Positions 25,879 to 34,755 of a stretch of 64,000 bases of DNA are shown here, piece after piece; within the stretch, counting starts at the first letter, position 1; every line of letters begins with the position of its first letter. Origin of the DNA: Flavobacteriaceae bacterium (lineage in GTDB: Bacteria > Bacteroidota > Bacteroidia > Flavobacteriales > Flavobacteriaceae). The notes under the pieces were generated by a model. That model was not told the origin of the DNA and searched no databases. It saw nothing but the letters and a program-made list of their open reading frames with translations. The position numbers and the translations under genes are program-made. The DNA lies in contig JABABD010000009.1 of the NCBI GenBank assembly GCA_014238425.1, positions 124,001-188,000 of the forward strand. The letters are read 5' to 3'.

Positions 25879-27447
25879 ATGACGTGGACACAGTGGTTAC
25901 TTTTTATCTTGATTATTCAGGTAATTCATGGTTTAGGCACATGGAAACTCTATATAAAAGCAGGTCGAAAAGCTTGGGAAGCTTTTGTTCCTGTTTATAA
26001 CGGTATTGTATTAATGAAGATTATCAACCGCCCTTGGTGGTATATCATACTATTATTTGTACCGATAGTAAATCTCATTATGCTTATAATAGTATGGGTA
26101 GAAACTGCAAGAAGCTTTGGAAAGAACACCTACCTAGATACATTTTTAGCGGTCATTACATTAGGCTTTTATAATTACTATCTTAATTATGCCGCAGATG
26201 TCGAGTATGTTAAGGACAGAAGTCTTATGCCAAAGAGTTCTAGCGGAGATTGGGTAAGTTCCATATTGTTTGCAATTGTTGCAGCAACTATCGTACATAC
26301 TTATTTTATGCAGCCTTACACAATACCAACATCATCTTTAGAAAAAACATTACTTGTTGGTGATTTTTTGTTTGTAAGCAAATTTCATTATGGTGCAAGG
26401 GTCCCAATGACTACTGTGGCTGCACCTATGGTACACGATGCCATTCCTTTTACGGGCACGAAATCTTATGTGCATAGCGGCAAAAAGGAAAATAGTTCTT
26501 GGATGAATAAACTACAGTTACCTTATTTTAGGTTACCGGGATTTCAAAAAATAAAGCGTAATGATATTGTGGTATTTAGCTGGCCTGTAGATACTTTAAC
26601 AGTAATAACCGATACTTCAAGTCCTTCTCGATATAAACCCATTGATAAAAAATCGAACTACGTAAAACGCTGTGTTGGTATTCCCGGGGATTCATTAGAA
26701 GTACGCGATGGCTATGTTTATATTAATGGTAAGCAAAATGAGTTACCAGATAGAGCAAAATTGCAATTTTCTTATATCGTTGAAACTAAGAATGGGAGAT
26801 TTAATGACTCTCAATTAAAAAATAGATATGATATCACTGAACCAGTACAATATAATCAGAACAATAGCGTCTGTATACTATATTCGGTAACAGATGAGGC
26901 CTTAAATAATTTTAAAAACCATCCAAATGTTGCAAAAATAACTCCTAATAAAACCAGGGATGGACAGCCTGATCCAGGAATATTTCCTCGTGATCCTGCA
27001 TATAACTGGAACAACGATTTCTTTGGCCCTTTATACATCCCAGAAGAAGGTAAAACTGTAGATTTGAACATGGAAGTTCTCCCTCTTTATAAAAGAATAA
27101 TTACTGAATATGAAGATAATGACTTAAAAGTCAATGGCAATCAAATCTTTATTAATGGAGAGATAGCTAACTCATATACTTTTAAACAAGATTACTATTG
27201 GATGATGGGAGATAACAGACATAACTCTCAGGATGCACGAGCTTGGGGATTTGTACCTTTTAATCATGTCGTTGGCAAACCGGTATTTGTATGGATGAGT
27301 TGGGATGGTATCAAAAACCCGCGTTGGAAACGCTTCTTCACAACTGTAGGCGGAAGTGGCGAAACGGTGTCCTATTTTATTCCTTTCTTGGTATTTTTAT
27401 TAGGTTATTTCGGTTTTACCAAATGGCGTAAACGTAGAAATGGGTAA
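25879..27447 (+). CDS. lepB: Signal peptidase I, long form with N-terminal membrane domain
   Basis: The 522-residue protein removes signal peptides of exported proteins. Residues 1-110 are a multi-helix membrane part (with WEAFVPVYNGIVLMKI, as in DUF5684-like regions) ahead of the S26 domain. The catalytic serine is in IPTSSLEKTL and the lysine in NYVKRCVGIPGD; the C-terminal box is MMGDNRHNSQDAR. A long insert of about 150 residues separates the lysine box from the GDN box. A single TM helix follows at the end. The size is typical of flavobacterial LepB. Confidence 0.93.
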   Translation: MTWTQWLLFILIIQVIHGLGTWKLYIKAGRKAWEAFVPVYNGIVLMKIINRPWWYIILLFVPIVNLIMLIIVWVETARSFGKNTYLDTFLAVITLGFYNYYLNYAADVEYVKDRSLMPKSSSGDWVSSILFAIVAATIVHTYFMQPYTIPTSSLEKTLLVGDFLFVSKFHYGARVPMTTVAAPMVHDAIPFTGTKSYVHSGKKENSSWMNKLQLPYFRLPGFQKIKRNDIVVFSWPVDTLTVITDTSSPSRYKPIDKKSNYVKRCVGIPGDSLEVRDGYVYINGKQNELPDRAKLQFSYIVETKNGRFNDSQLKNRYDITEPVQYNQNNSVCILYSVTDEALNNFKNHPNVAKITPNKTRDGQPDPGIFPRDPAYNWNNDFFGPLYIPEEGKTVDLNMEVLPLYKRIITEYEDNDLKVNGNQIFINGEIANSYTFKQDYYWMMGDNRHNSQDARAWGFVPFNHVVGKPVFVWMSWDGIKNPRWKRFFTTVGGSGETVSYFIPFLVFLLGYFGFTKWRKRRNG

Positions 27448-27459
27448 TTTAGGTTTCTT

Positions 27460-28074
27460 ATGAAAACCATTATACATCCAGCCTATTTCCCAAGTATTGC
27501 AAATTTTGTAGCGATTGCAAATACTACCAATCTATACGTTGAATCTGAAGATAGTTTTCAAAAACAAACGTATAGAAACAGAGCTTATATCTATGGCGCT
27601 AATGGTAAATTGGCATTGAATATACCTGTTCGTTATACTCAAAAAGAACGTCAAAAATATAAAGACGTCAACATAGCAAATGATGAAAAATGGCAAGACC
27701 ATCATTGGAAGTCAATTCAATCTGCTTATCGTACCTCTCCCTTTTTTGAATACTACGAAGATGAATTGAAACCTTTGTTTACAGAAAAAAAAGAATGTCT
27801 TTTCGAGTTTAACCTAGAATGCATGAGTAGTATTGCTCAATGTATCGAACTTGAATTCAATCCCACAAGAACAACAGTATTTATGCGTGATTACAAAGAT
27901 GATAACGACTATCGCTATCTCGTGAATGCTAAAGCTCCCTTAGATATCTCTTTTGATTCATATATTCAGGTGTTTTCAGAAAAACACGGATACATACCAA
28001 ACTTAAGTATTCTCGATTTGCTCTTTAACGAAGGTCCTAACACTTTGAATTACCTTCAATCTCAATCTATATAG
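27460..28074 (+). CDS. WbqC family protein
   Basis: The 204-residue protein matches the WbqC-like family by its N-terminal HPAYFPSIANF, FQKQTYRNRAYIYGANG, LNIPVRY and WQDHHWKSI segments. WbqC proteins occur in O-antigen and sialic-acid-like clusters but are also found alone next to lepB in flavobacteria; their reaction is not settled. It starts 12 bp after lepB and ends 1 bp before the DUF6122 gene. Confidence 0.85.
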   Translation: MKTIIHPAYFPSIANFVAIANTTNLYVESEDSFQKQTYRNRAYIYGANGKLALNIPVRYTQKERQKYKDVNIANDEKWQDHHWKSIQSAYRTSPFFEYYEDELKPLFTEKKECLFEFNLECMSSIAQCIELEFNPTRTTVFMRDYKDDNDYRYLVNAKAPLDISFDSYIQVFSEKHGYIPNLSILDLLFNEGPNTLNYLQSQSI

Positions 28075-28383
28075 ATGCTACAACCGATCATTCATTATGG
28101 GATGCACTTGGGTTTGCCCTTATTGATCGCGTTTATTTTTTTTAAATCTATCTGGCGGAAAGCGTACCTCATAATATTATTAGGAGTGCTCATTGATTTA
28201 GATCATTTGTTATCTAGCCCAATATTCGACTCAAATAGGTGTAGTATAAACTTCCATCCGCTTCACACCTATTATGCTTTAGGGGTTTATCTTATATTAT
28301 TACTTCCAAAAAAAACAAGACTGTTTGGGGTTGGTTTAACTATTCATATACTTGCAGATAGCATAGATTGCTTATTCATGTAA
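28075..28383 (+). CDS. DUF6122-type small membrane protein
   Basis: The 102-residue protein has three hydrophobic helices and the conserved histidine and aspartate pairs of this family: an N-terminal IHYGMHLGLPLLIA, IDLDHLL, NFHPLHTYY and a final HILADSIDCL. These look like metal ligands of a membrane-embedded hydrolase (YdjM/LexA-binding type), which is inference. The gene abuts wbqC and its end overlaps the convergent EEP gene by 12 bp. Confidence 0.75.
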   Translation: MLQPIIHYGMHLGLPLLIAFIFFKSIWRKAYLIILLGVLIDLDHLLSSPIFDSNRCSINFHPLHTYYALGVYLILLLPKKTRLFGVGLTIHILADSIDCLFM

Positions 28384-29397
28384 TGACAACTTAGCCATAA
28401 TAGGATAATGGTCTGAATATTTTTCTTCAAACGTTTTAAATCCATTTACTTTAAAGGAGCTATCGGACAGAATAAAATCAATTCTGACAGGGAAAAATTT
28501 AAAATCAAATGTTCTTCCAAAACCATTTCCAGCCATTTCAAAAGCATCATTCAACTCTCCTTTTATTTGCTTATAAACGTAAGAATACGGTGTATTGTTA
28601 AAGTCACCTGTAATAATTGTTTTATAATTTGATGAATTTGTATGATTTAAGAATAATTCTGCTTGTGTTTGTTGAATTTTAAAAGTTTCACTTGTTTTTT
28701 TAACAAGTACCTCCGAGTCTTTGGCCTGAATCTCAGACATATCTACACTAATACGCAACGATTCTAAATGAATATTGTAGATCCTAAGGGTGTCGGAGCC
28801 TTTTAAGATGTCAGCAAAAATCGCGTTGTTACCTGTATTTGGAAATTCTACAGAACCAGAATTAACGATTGGAAATTTTGAAGCGATTACTTGTCCAATA
28901 TTATCATCTTTACCACCTAAATGTTCAAACTTATATGCATAAGAATCAAGAACTATATCTGAAATGGTCCTATATTCTTGGAAACTAACAATATCTGGTT
29001 GCTGCTCCTTAATAAAGATATTGATCTTACTTGGTATATCTTTATCCGGAAGCCAATTATACAAATTGAAGAGCCTAACATTATAGCTCATAATAGAGAT
29101 GTTATTCGGCTCATCCACGTCTTTAGATGACGAAAATTTATACAATGACCCCAAATATTTAAACCCAATTGCCAGTACCAACAAAGACAATAATAGTTGC
29201 TTCTTAACCTTTAACAACCAATACGCAAAAAACAGTATGTTAAGTATAATAAGTATAGGAACTGCGAGGCTCAAAACAGAGATGAAAGCAAAATTCTTGG
29301 GCGCTAGATATGGAATCACATAAGACAATAACAACAAACCTGCTGCAATTGAATTAATGAAGAATACTAGCTTATCGAACAGCTTTAGCTTTTTCAT
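28372..29397 (-). CDS. Endonuclease/exonuclease/phosphatase family protein, membrane-anchored
   Basis: The ATG at 29395-29397 is preferred to an in-frame TTG two codons upstream. The first about 90 residues contain three TM helices. The following EEP domain has SYNVRLFNLYNWL, the metal-binding glutamate in FQEYRT, NIHLESLR, GDFNNTPYS and the catalytic SDHYPI near the end. Such membrane-anchored EEP proteins are widespread in Bacteroidota and their substrate (DNA, phosphoinositide or other phosphodiester) is unknown. It is the first downstream gene of the rhomboid operon. Confidence 0.88.
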   Translation of the reverse strand: MKKLKLFDKLVFFINSIAAGLLLLSYVIPYLAPKNFAFISVLSLAVPILIILNILFFAYWLLKVKKQLLLSLLVLAIGFKYLGSLYKFSSSKDVDEPNNISIMSYNVRLFNLYNWLPDKDIPSKINIFIKEQQPDIVSFQEYRTISDIVLDSYAYKFEHLGGKDDNIGQVIASKFPIVNSGSVEFPNTGNNAIFADILKGSDTLRIYNIHLESLRISVDMSEIQAKDSEVLVKKTSETFKIQQTQAELFLNHTNSSNYKTIITGDFNNTPYSYVYKQIKGELNDAFEMAGNGFGRTFDFKFFPVRIDFILSDSSFKVNGFKTFEEKYSDHYPIMAKLSLHE

Positions 29398-29423
29398 AGA
29401 CAAATTCCCTAAAATCAGGGAAT

Positions 29424-30305
29424 CTAGTTGTTTTTACCTGCCTTAAACAGAAATTCCTTTTCCTCTTTACTCAGACTTTCATATCCACTCTTACCAATTT
29501 TATCGAGTATTAAGTCTACTTGCTTCTGATTATTAAACTCATCAAACTCTTTTTTTGTGTGACCTGCAACCTTTTCTTTTTTCGATTTATGAACCGTCTT
29601 AAGATTAGAACGCGATTTTGGCTTGAATAGTACTAATACACTATCCATTAATTTTTCAAAACTTTTACCTATATCGTTTCCTTTGCGTAATTGTGTAGCA
29701 TATAAATAACCTAATAATGCGCCACCGAGATGCGCCATGTTTCCTCCAGAATTGGTTCCGAAAAGGCCAATAACATCCATAATTACAAAGGCAACACCCA
29801 AATACCAAAGTTTAACATTAAAGGTTATGATTCTGACTTCCGTTTGAGGCATATATGCACATAAAAAAATAAGTACAGCTCTTACGCCAGCTGAAGCTCC
29901 AATAAGCGAGCCTACAGATTTGAAAATAGTTGAAGGAAATAGCATGTAGCCCAAAAGAAAAAATACAGCTCCAAATAAGATTCCAAGAAGATACACATTC
30001 AAGGCCATTTTCGCATTGAGAAGGTTTAAGAAAATACGTCCTACAAAATATAGTACTAACATGTTGAAGAATATATGCCAAAAATCATAATGCAAAAACC
30101 CATATGTAAATACTGACCATGGTTGAATAATCATATCGCCAAGTTCTCGAGGCAATTCAAACCACTTTAGAAAAGAACTAGTAGAGGTTCTAAAAAGATT
30201 CTTTACTAACCAGATTACACCAAAGATGATAACATTAATTGCTATAATCTTTTCCAGGACATTGAGTCTCGAATACTTGTATTTTACATCTTCAGCAAGA
30301 CTCAT
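29424..30305 (-). CDS. Rhomboid family intramembrane serine protease
   Basis: The 293-residue protein has six predicted TM helices and the rhomboid dyad: Ser in GASAGVRA and His in HLGGALLG. The preceding WHIFFNMLVLY helps form the active site. The C-terminal about 90 residues are soluble, Lys-rich and end with QVDLILDKIGKSGYESLS-like sequence seen in flavobacterial rhomboids (DUF6576-like). It overlaps the second rhomboid gene by 4 bp. Confidence 0.93.
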   Translation of the reverse strand: MSLAEDVKYKYSRLNVLEKIIAINVIIFGVIWLVKNLFRTSTSSFLKWFELPRELGDMIIQPWSVFTYGFLHYDFWHIFFNMLVLYFVGRIFLNLLNAKMALNVYLLGILFGAVFFLLGYMLFPSTIFKSVGSLIGASAGVRAVLIFLCAYMPQTEVRIITFNVKLWYLGVAFVIMDVIGLFGTNSGGNMAHLGGALLGYLYATQLRKGNDIGKSFEKLMDSVLVLFKPKSRSNLKTVHKSKKEKVAGHTKKEFDEFNNQKQVDLILDKIGKSGYESLSKEEKEFLFKAGKNN

Positions 30306-31132
30306 AAATCCCAGCGGTTTTTATTGAACTGGTTTTTTTTCCAATACCACATAATCAGGAAACCTGTGAGCGCTCCACCAATATGGGCAACGTAAGCTGT
30401 ATTATTAGGACTAAAGAATGACTGTCCAGTAATAGCAGAAATAATATCTAATATGATAATTCCTGGGATAAAATACTTCGCTTTTATAGGAATTGGTAAA
30501 AATATCAACATCAATTCCGCGTTAGGATTCATCATACCAAACGCTGCCAAAATCCCCATAATTGCCCCTGACGCACCAACCATTGAAGGTCTAGATAAAT
30601 AATTTATTCTATAAATTGCATCGAAAGTTGTTTGATTAAGCTTAGTAATGTCCTGATTAAATTCTGAGAATAACGGTTGCATTTGATTATATAGCAATTC
30701 TTTGTCAAAAACACCATTTCTAACTATATCTAAGTTGAAAAATTGATTAGTTAATTCTTTTGGTAAACCAAGAGTAGACAAATCTGACAACAAAGGAAAA
30801 ACTTGAAAATAATAAACAATAAATGTGAGAAGCACTGCCCCTAATCCCGCTGAGATGTACAGGAAAAAGAACTTTCTTTTCCCCAAAACTTGCTCAACTG
30901 CTGTACCAAACATCCATAACGCAAACATATTAAATGCGATATGCATAAAATCGCCATGCATAAACATATGCGTTATTATCTGCCAAGGCTGAAATAATTC
31001 ATGTTCAGGAAATCGAAGAGAAAACAGGCTATAGAACAATTCCCCTCCTCCAATTGCCATCGTGCCTATAAACATAATGACATTAATTATCAGTAGATGT
31101 TTTACTGTATCTGTTATTTGAAATTGCCTCAT
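30302..31132 (-). CDS. Rhomboid family intramembrane serine protease
   Basis: The 276-residue protein has an active-site Ser in GASGAIMG and His in HIGGALTGF, with HIAFNMFALWMFG earlier. An extended loop between the third and fourth helices (about residues 115-180) is larger than in the neighbouring rhomboid. It lies 5 bp after mutL and overlaps the next rhomboid by 4 bp; the two are probably translated together but are diverged copies, so different substrates are likely. Confidence 0.93.
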   Translation of the reverse strand: MRQFQITDTVKHLLIINVIMFIGTMAIGGGELFYSLFSLRFPEHELFQPWQIITHMFMHGDFMHIAFNMFALWMFGTAVEQVLGKRKFFFLYISAGLGAVLLTFIVYYFQVFPLLSDLSTLGLPKELTNQFFNLDIVRNGVFDKELLYNQMQPLFSEFNQDITKLNQTTFDAIYRINYLSRPSMVGASGAIMGILAAFGMMNPNAELMLIFLPIPIKAKYFIPGIIILDIISAITGQSFFSPNNTAYVAHIGGALTGFLIMWYWKKNQFNKNRWDL

Positions 31133-31137
31133 ATAAT

Positions 31138-32988
31138 TTACATGAATTTTTTATCCAGTTCATCAACCGTTGTTGTGACGAATGTTAATTTATTATCAGG
31201 GGTTACCATAGGTTCTTTGCAAGCAAAGAGGCTATTGACCAAATGTTCTTGTTCCATTTTTGTTAAAGATTGTCCGGTCTTAATAGACAAGCTTTTCGCC
31301 AGAGATTTGGCTAGCATATCTGTTTGACTAAAACTGCTATCTGGCACTTCATTTTCCACATCGCTTATGAGCTGTTCCAAAATAATTGACACCTCGCTCT
31401 CAGTTGCGGTCGTTGGTACACCTGTGATCTCAAGAGTTTCTCCCTCCAACTTTGAAAACACAAATCCTGTATGTTCTAATTGCTCCTTTAATTCCGTTAG
31501 GATTTTTATCTCATCAACAGAAAAATTCAGAGTCAGAGGAAATAATAGCTGTTGACTCACACCTTCTTGAACAGTTATTTGTTTCAGAAATTCTTCATAC
31601 AGAATTCGTTGATGTGCTCTGTTTTGATCAATGACCAACATCCCAGATTTTATATTACTTAAAATATATTTTCTATGTAATTGATAGGTTGCGGCTGTTG
31701 TCTCCTTGGAAGCATTTTGAAACATCGATACATGCTCTGGATCCGTTTCAAAACCTTCAGTGTTAAATACCACATCTCTATTAGTTTCTTTAGATTCTAA
31801 ACCTACATACAAACTCTCCCAACCAGCAGATTGCTCTCGTTTTAATCTGAAAGACGTTTCTTTTTTAGAATCTTCATCTGTTGAAAATGGATTAAAGCTT
31901 CTATCCACTTCAACTACTGGAGCAGAAGCAGTTGTATTTTGTTGCTGATATGGCGTATCTAAATTAGCGTTATGCTCAAAATCTAATACAGGTGCAATAT
32001 TAAACTGCCCTAAACTATGTTTGACAGCTGATCTTAAGATAGCATAAATGGTATGCTCATCATCAAATTTTATCTCAGTTTTGGTAGGGTGGATATTGAT
32101 ATCAATAGTTTGAGGATTCACCCTCAAATTCAAGAAGTAACTCGCATGAGCTCCGTCTTTTAACAAGCCTTCGAAAGCAGAAGATACTGCATGATTTAAA
32201 TAGGCACTTTTAATGAATCTATCATTTACAAAAAAGAACTGCTCACCGCGTGTTTTCTTAGCAAATTCTGGTTTTCCAACAAATCCTGACATCGTAACTA
32301 CTTCTGTAGATTCGTCAACAGGCACTAATTTTTCATTGGTCTTACTTCCTAAAACATTAACGATACGCTGTCTAAAATTACTCTCAGGCAACAGAAACAC
32401 CTCGCTACCATTATGAAACATGCTGAACCTCACACTTGGATGTGCCAATGCCACACGATGAAACTCATCAATAATATGCCTAGTTTCTACAGGGTTGGAT
32501 TTCAGAAAATTACGACGTGCAGGAATATTATAAAAGAGGTTTTTAACTAAGATTGCTGTACCCTTTGGTGTCACCACAACATCTTGTGCCACAACCTCAC
32601 TACCTTCTATTTTTAAATGGGTGCCAGTTTCATCATCATCCTGACGACTTTTTAACTCCACATGTGCAATCGCTGCAATAGATGCTAAGGCTTCGCCACG
32701 AAACCCTTTTGTATGCAAATTAAAAAGATCATCTGCTGTTTTTATCTTAGATGTGGCATGCCTTTCAAAACTCAATCGTGCATCTGTAACGCTCATTCCA
32801 CAACCGTCATCTACTACCTGTATTAATGATTTTCCTGCGTTTTTAATAATGAGTTTTATAGAACTAGAGCCAGCATCAATAGCATTCTCAAGCAATTCCT
32901 TTACAACAGATGCAGGACGTTGCACGACCTCTCCTGCTGCAATCTGGTTTGCCACATGGTCTGGTAATAACTGAATAATGTCTGCCAT
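31138..32988 (-). CDS. mutL: DNA mismatch repair protein MutL
   Basis: The 616-residue protein has the GHKL ATPase domain with VVKELLENAIDAGS, DDGCGM and GFRGEALASI, followed by the transducer domain and a variable linker (about residues 335-420). The C-terminal dimerisation domain starts about residue 430. The endonuclease motif that would read DQHA..E....E is DQNRAHQRILYE here (from residue 454), and the later ACR and CPHGRP-type metal motifs are also not intact (ACKEPMVTPDN; ending VTTTVDEL). So the nicking activity may be absent or altered. It is followed by the two rhomboids. Confidence 0.96.
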   Translation of the reverse strand: MADIIQLLPDHVANQIAAGEVVQRPASVVKELLENAIDAGSSSIKLIIKNAGKSLIQVVDDGCGMSVTDARLSFERHATSKIKTADDLFNLHTKGFRGEALASIAAIAHVELKSRQDDDETGTHLKIEGSEVVAQDVVVTPKGTAILVKNLFYNIPARRNFLKSNPVETRHIIDEFHRVALAHPSVRFSMFHNGSEVFLLPESNFRQRIVNVLGSKTNEKLVPVDESTEVVTMSGFVGKPEFAKKTRGEQFFFVNDRFIKSAYLNHAVSSAFEGLLKDGAHASYFLNLRVNPQTIDINIHPTKTEIKFDDEHTIYAILRSAVKHSLGQFNIAPVLDFEHNANLDTPYQQQNTTASAPVVEVDRSFNPFSTDEDSKKETSFRLKREQSAGWESLYVGLESKETNRDVVFNTEGFETDPEHVSMFQNASKETTAATYQLHRKYILSNIKSGMLVIDQNRAHQRILYEEFLKQITVQEGVSQQLLFPLTLNFSVDEIKILTELKEQLEHTGFVFSKLEGETLEITGVPTTATESEVSIILEQLISDVENEVPDSSFSQTDMLAKSLAKSLSIKTGQSLTKMEQEHLVNSLFACKEPMVTPDNKLTFVTTTVDELDKKFM

Positions 32989-32993
32989 GTATA

Positions 32994-33275
32994 TTATCTA
33001 AAGAAAATAGACAGGTCAAAATCTATGATAAGAAGAAAAAGTAAAATCAAAGCACCTACAATAATTAATATACGCCTATTAGCCGTTTTGTCAGGCTTAC
33101 TTTTAAGGTCATCCATTGCATTATTGAATGTACTTTTTAATCCATTTGAGCCAATAGTTTTACGATAGTCATCAAACCTATGTTTGATTTCGTATGGATT
33201 CCCTTCTCCTTTATCATCAAAATGACGAGGTGTGTAACTGAATTTTCTGTTTTTACGTAGTTTGAATATTCCCAT
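32994..33275 (-). CDS. Small membrane protein between mutL and ribH
   Basis: The 93-residue protein has a basic, charged N-terminal 70 residues (FSYTPRHFDDKGEGNPYEI) and a single C-terminal TM helix (ILIIVGALILLFLLIIDF). It occurs next to ribH in flavobacteria and is sometimes misnamed a riboflavin synthase subunit; nothing in the sequence supports that. The function is unknown; it could be tail-anchored. It starts 5 bp before mutL on the same strand. Confidence 0.8.
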   Translation of the reverse strand: MGIFKLRKNRKFSYTPRHFDDKGEGNPYEIKHRFDDYRKTIGSNGLKSTFNNAMDDLKSKPDKTANRRILIIVGALILLFLLIIDFDLSIFFR

Positions 33276-33361
33276 AATTCCTAAAGTTTAAAGTTACTTA
33301 AAATCAAGAATAATGCCGAGTTACAATTCATAAAAATTGTTAACAATCCAAAAATGAAATA

Positions 33362-33847
33362 TTAGGCTTTTCGGCGAAGTTCGGCCATTTTAATGGCCAC
33401 TATAGCTGCTTCTACACCTTTATTACCATGTTTTCCTCCAGAACGATCTGCAGCTTGTTGATGTGTATCATCTGTGAGTACGCAAAAAACAACTGGAGTA
33501 TCATCGATAATATTTAAATCTTTTACACCTTGAGCTACTGCTTGGCACACATAATCAAAATGTGCAGTTTCGCCTCGAATAACGCTACCAATAGCAATGA
33601 CGACATCCACATTTTGTTCTTGCATTTTTTTGCTACCGTAAATAAGTTCGTAGCTTCCAGGAACATACCAACTTATAATATTAGAACGCGTCGCACCATT
33701 GTCAATCAATGTATTAATAGCACCTTGAAACATAGGTTCCGTAATATCATCGTTCCATTCTGAAACAACAATCCCAAACCGAAAAATTTTCGCGTTTGGG
33801 ATTGTGTTCTTATTATAATGCGATAAATTCTTATCGGCGGTGGACAT
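33362..33847 (-). CDS. ribH: 6,7-dimethyl-8-ribityllumazine synthase
   Basis: The 161-residue enzyme joins the ribityl-pyrimidine with dihydroxybutanone phosphate in riboflavin synthesis. Motifs are GIVVSEWND, VPGSYELIYG, AIGSVIRGETAHFDYVC (with the catalytic His of ETAHFD) and FCVLTDDTHQQAADRSGGKHGNKG. Length is normal for subunits of the icosahedral enzyme. It is 3 bp after the TPR membrane protein gene. No FMN riboswitch is seen. Confidence 0.96.
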   Translation of the reverse strand: MSTADKNLSHYNKNTIPNAKIFRFGIVVSEWNDDITEPMFQGAINTLIDNGATRSNIISWYVPGSYELIYGSKKMQEQNVDVVIAIGSVIRGETAHFDYVCQAVAQGVKDLNIIDDTPVVFCVLTDDTHQQAADRSGGKHGNKGVEAAIVAIKMAELRRKA

Positions 33848-33850
33848 AGT

Positions 33851-34621
33851 TTATTGTTTAGCTGCTTCTGCTTTCCCTATAAAGATATCAATATTCGTTG
33901 CTTCTGTAGACATAGCATAATCTGTTTTTATTTGCTTAAAATACGTCAGAGCTTTGTCATTTTCATTTAATGCTAATGCGGTAGTACCAGCTTTTAAAAG
34001 ATAGATTGGCGCTGTAAACTCATTATTACTACCCATCTTAACGGCGTCTTCATAGTATCCAAGAGCATCTTCTGGTTGGTTCAATTGAATGAACGCATCA
34101 CCAATCCCACCTTTAGCAATAGGACCCAATGTTTTATCTGCGCTTTTAAAATCACCTAAGTATGTCACAGCATTTTTATAATCCTTAAGATTCAAATAAG
34201 CCATACCAGCGTAATAATTAGCCAAATTAGCTGCATCAGTGCCTCCATATTGGTCTATAATATCTAACATTCCGAACTTTCCTTCTCCACCATTAAGAGA
34301 TAATGTATACAACGAATCTTTTGAGGCGCCATTAACTGCTTCATTGAAATATTTCTTCGCTTGAAACATGTCATTTGCAGCATTCGCTTGCTTTGGTTTT
34401 ACAACATATTCTTTATATCCTAAATATCCTAAGACAAGAACAGCAGCTAACCCAACAATTACAAAAATATATTTCTGGTTCTTTGCAACCCAGTCTTCAG
34501 TTTTTGAAGCCGTTTCGTCAAGTGTTTTAAATACTTCAGCCGTAGTTGATCCGTCAGTAAGATCTTGCTCTTTTTCTGTTTTGGTTTTAGGTTTATAACC
34601 TCTTTTCTTATAAGTCGCCAT
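33851..34621 (-). CDS. TPR membrane protein (YfgM-like)
   Basis: The ATG at 34619-34621 gives a 256-residue protein with a basic start, one TM helix (about residues 46-64, YIFVIVGLAAVLVLGYLGY) and TPR-like repeats afterwards (NYYAGMAYLNLKDYKNAVTYL, GDAFIQLNQPEDALGYYEDA). The upstream codons to 34705 lie before a good promoter box and are not needed. It resembles YfgM-type ancillary proteins with a cytoplasmic N-terminus and periplasmic TPRs. It is the first gene of the ribH-mutL-rhomboid operon and diverges from recF. Confidence 0.82.
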   Translation of the reverse strand: MATYKKRGYKPKTKTEKEQDLTDGSTTAEVFKTLDETASKTEDWVAKNQKYIFVIVGLAAVLVLGYLGYKEYVVKPKQANAANDMFQAKKYFNEAVNGASKDSLYTLSLNGGEGKFGMLDIIDQYGGTDAANLANYYAGMAYLNLKDYKNAVTYLGDFKSADKTLGPIAKGGIGDAFIQLNQPEDALGYYEDAVKMGSNNEFTAPIYLLKAGTTALALNENDKALTYFKQIKTDYAMSTEATNIDIFIGKAEAAKQ

Positions 34622-34641
34622 AGTTATATTGTATTGCGCGG

Positions 34642-34676
34642 CAAAAATATAATTTTTATTGGTATTCAGGGACAAA
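34642..34676 (-). promoter_or_regulatory. Candidate promoter of the TPR-ribH-mutL operon
   Basis: On the minus strand TTTG (34673-34676) and TATTTTTG (34642-34649) match the Bacteroidota -33 and -7 boxes with 23 bases between them, 20 bp before the chosen start codon. Confidence 0.55.
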
Positions 34677-34755
34677 TTATTCGTTATTTTTAATAATTTG
34701 CACATCCATTATTTCAGCCAATATGCCTGAAAAGTAGCACTATTCATTCCTTTTT

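Noticed and set aside
32994-33275. Naming the small protein a riboflavin synthase subunit because it is next to ribH
   Set aside because: It has a charged region and one TM helix and no synthase motif; proximity alone is not enough.
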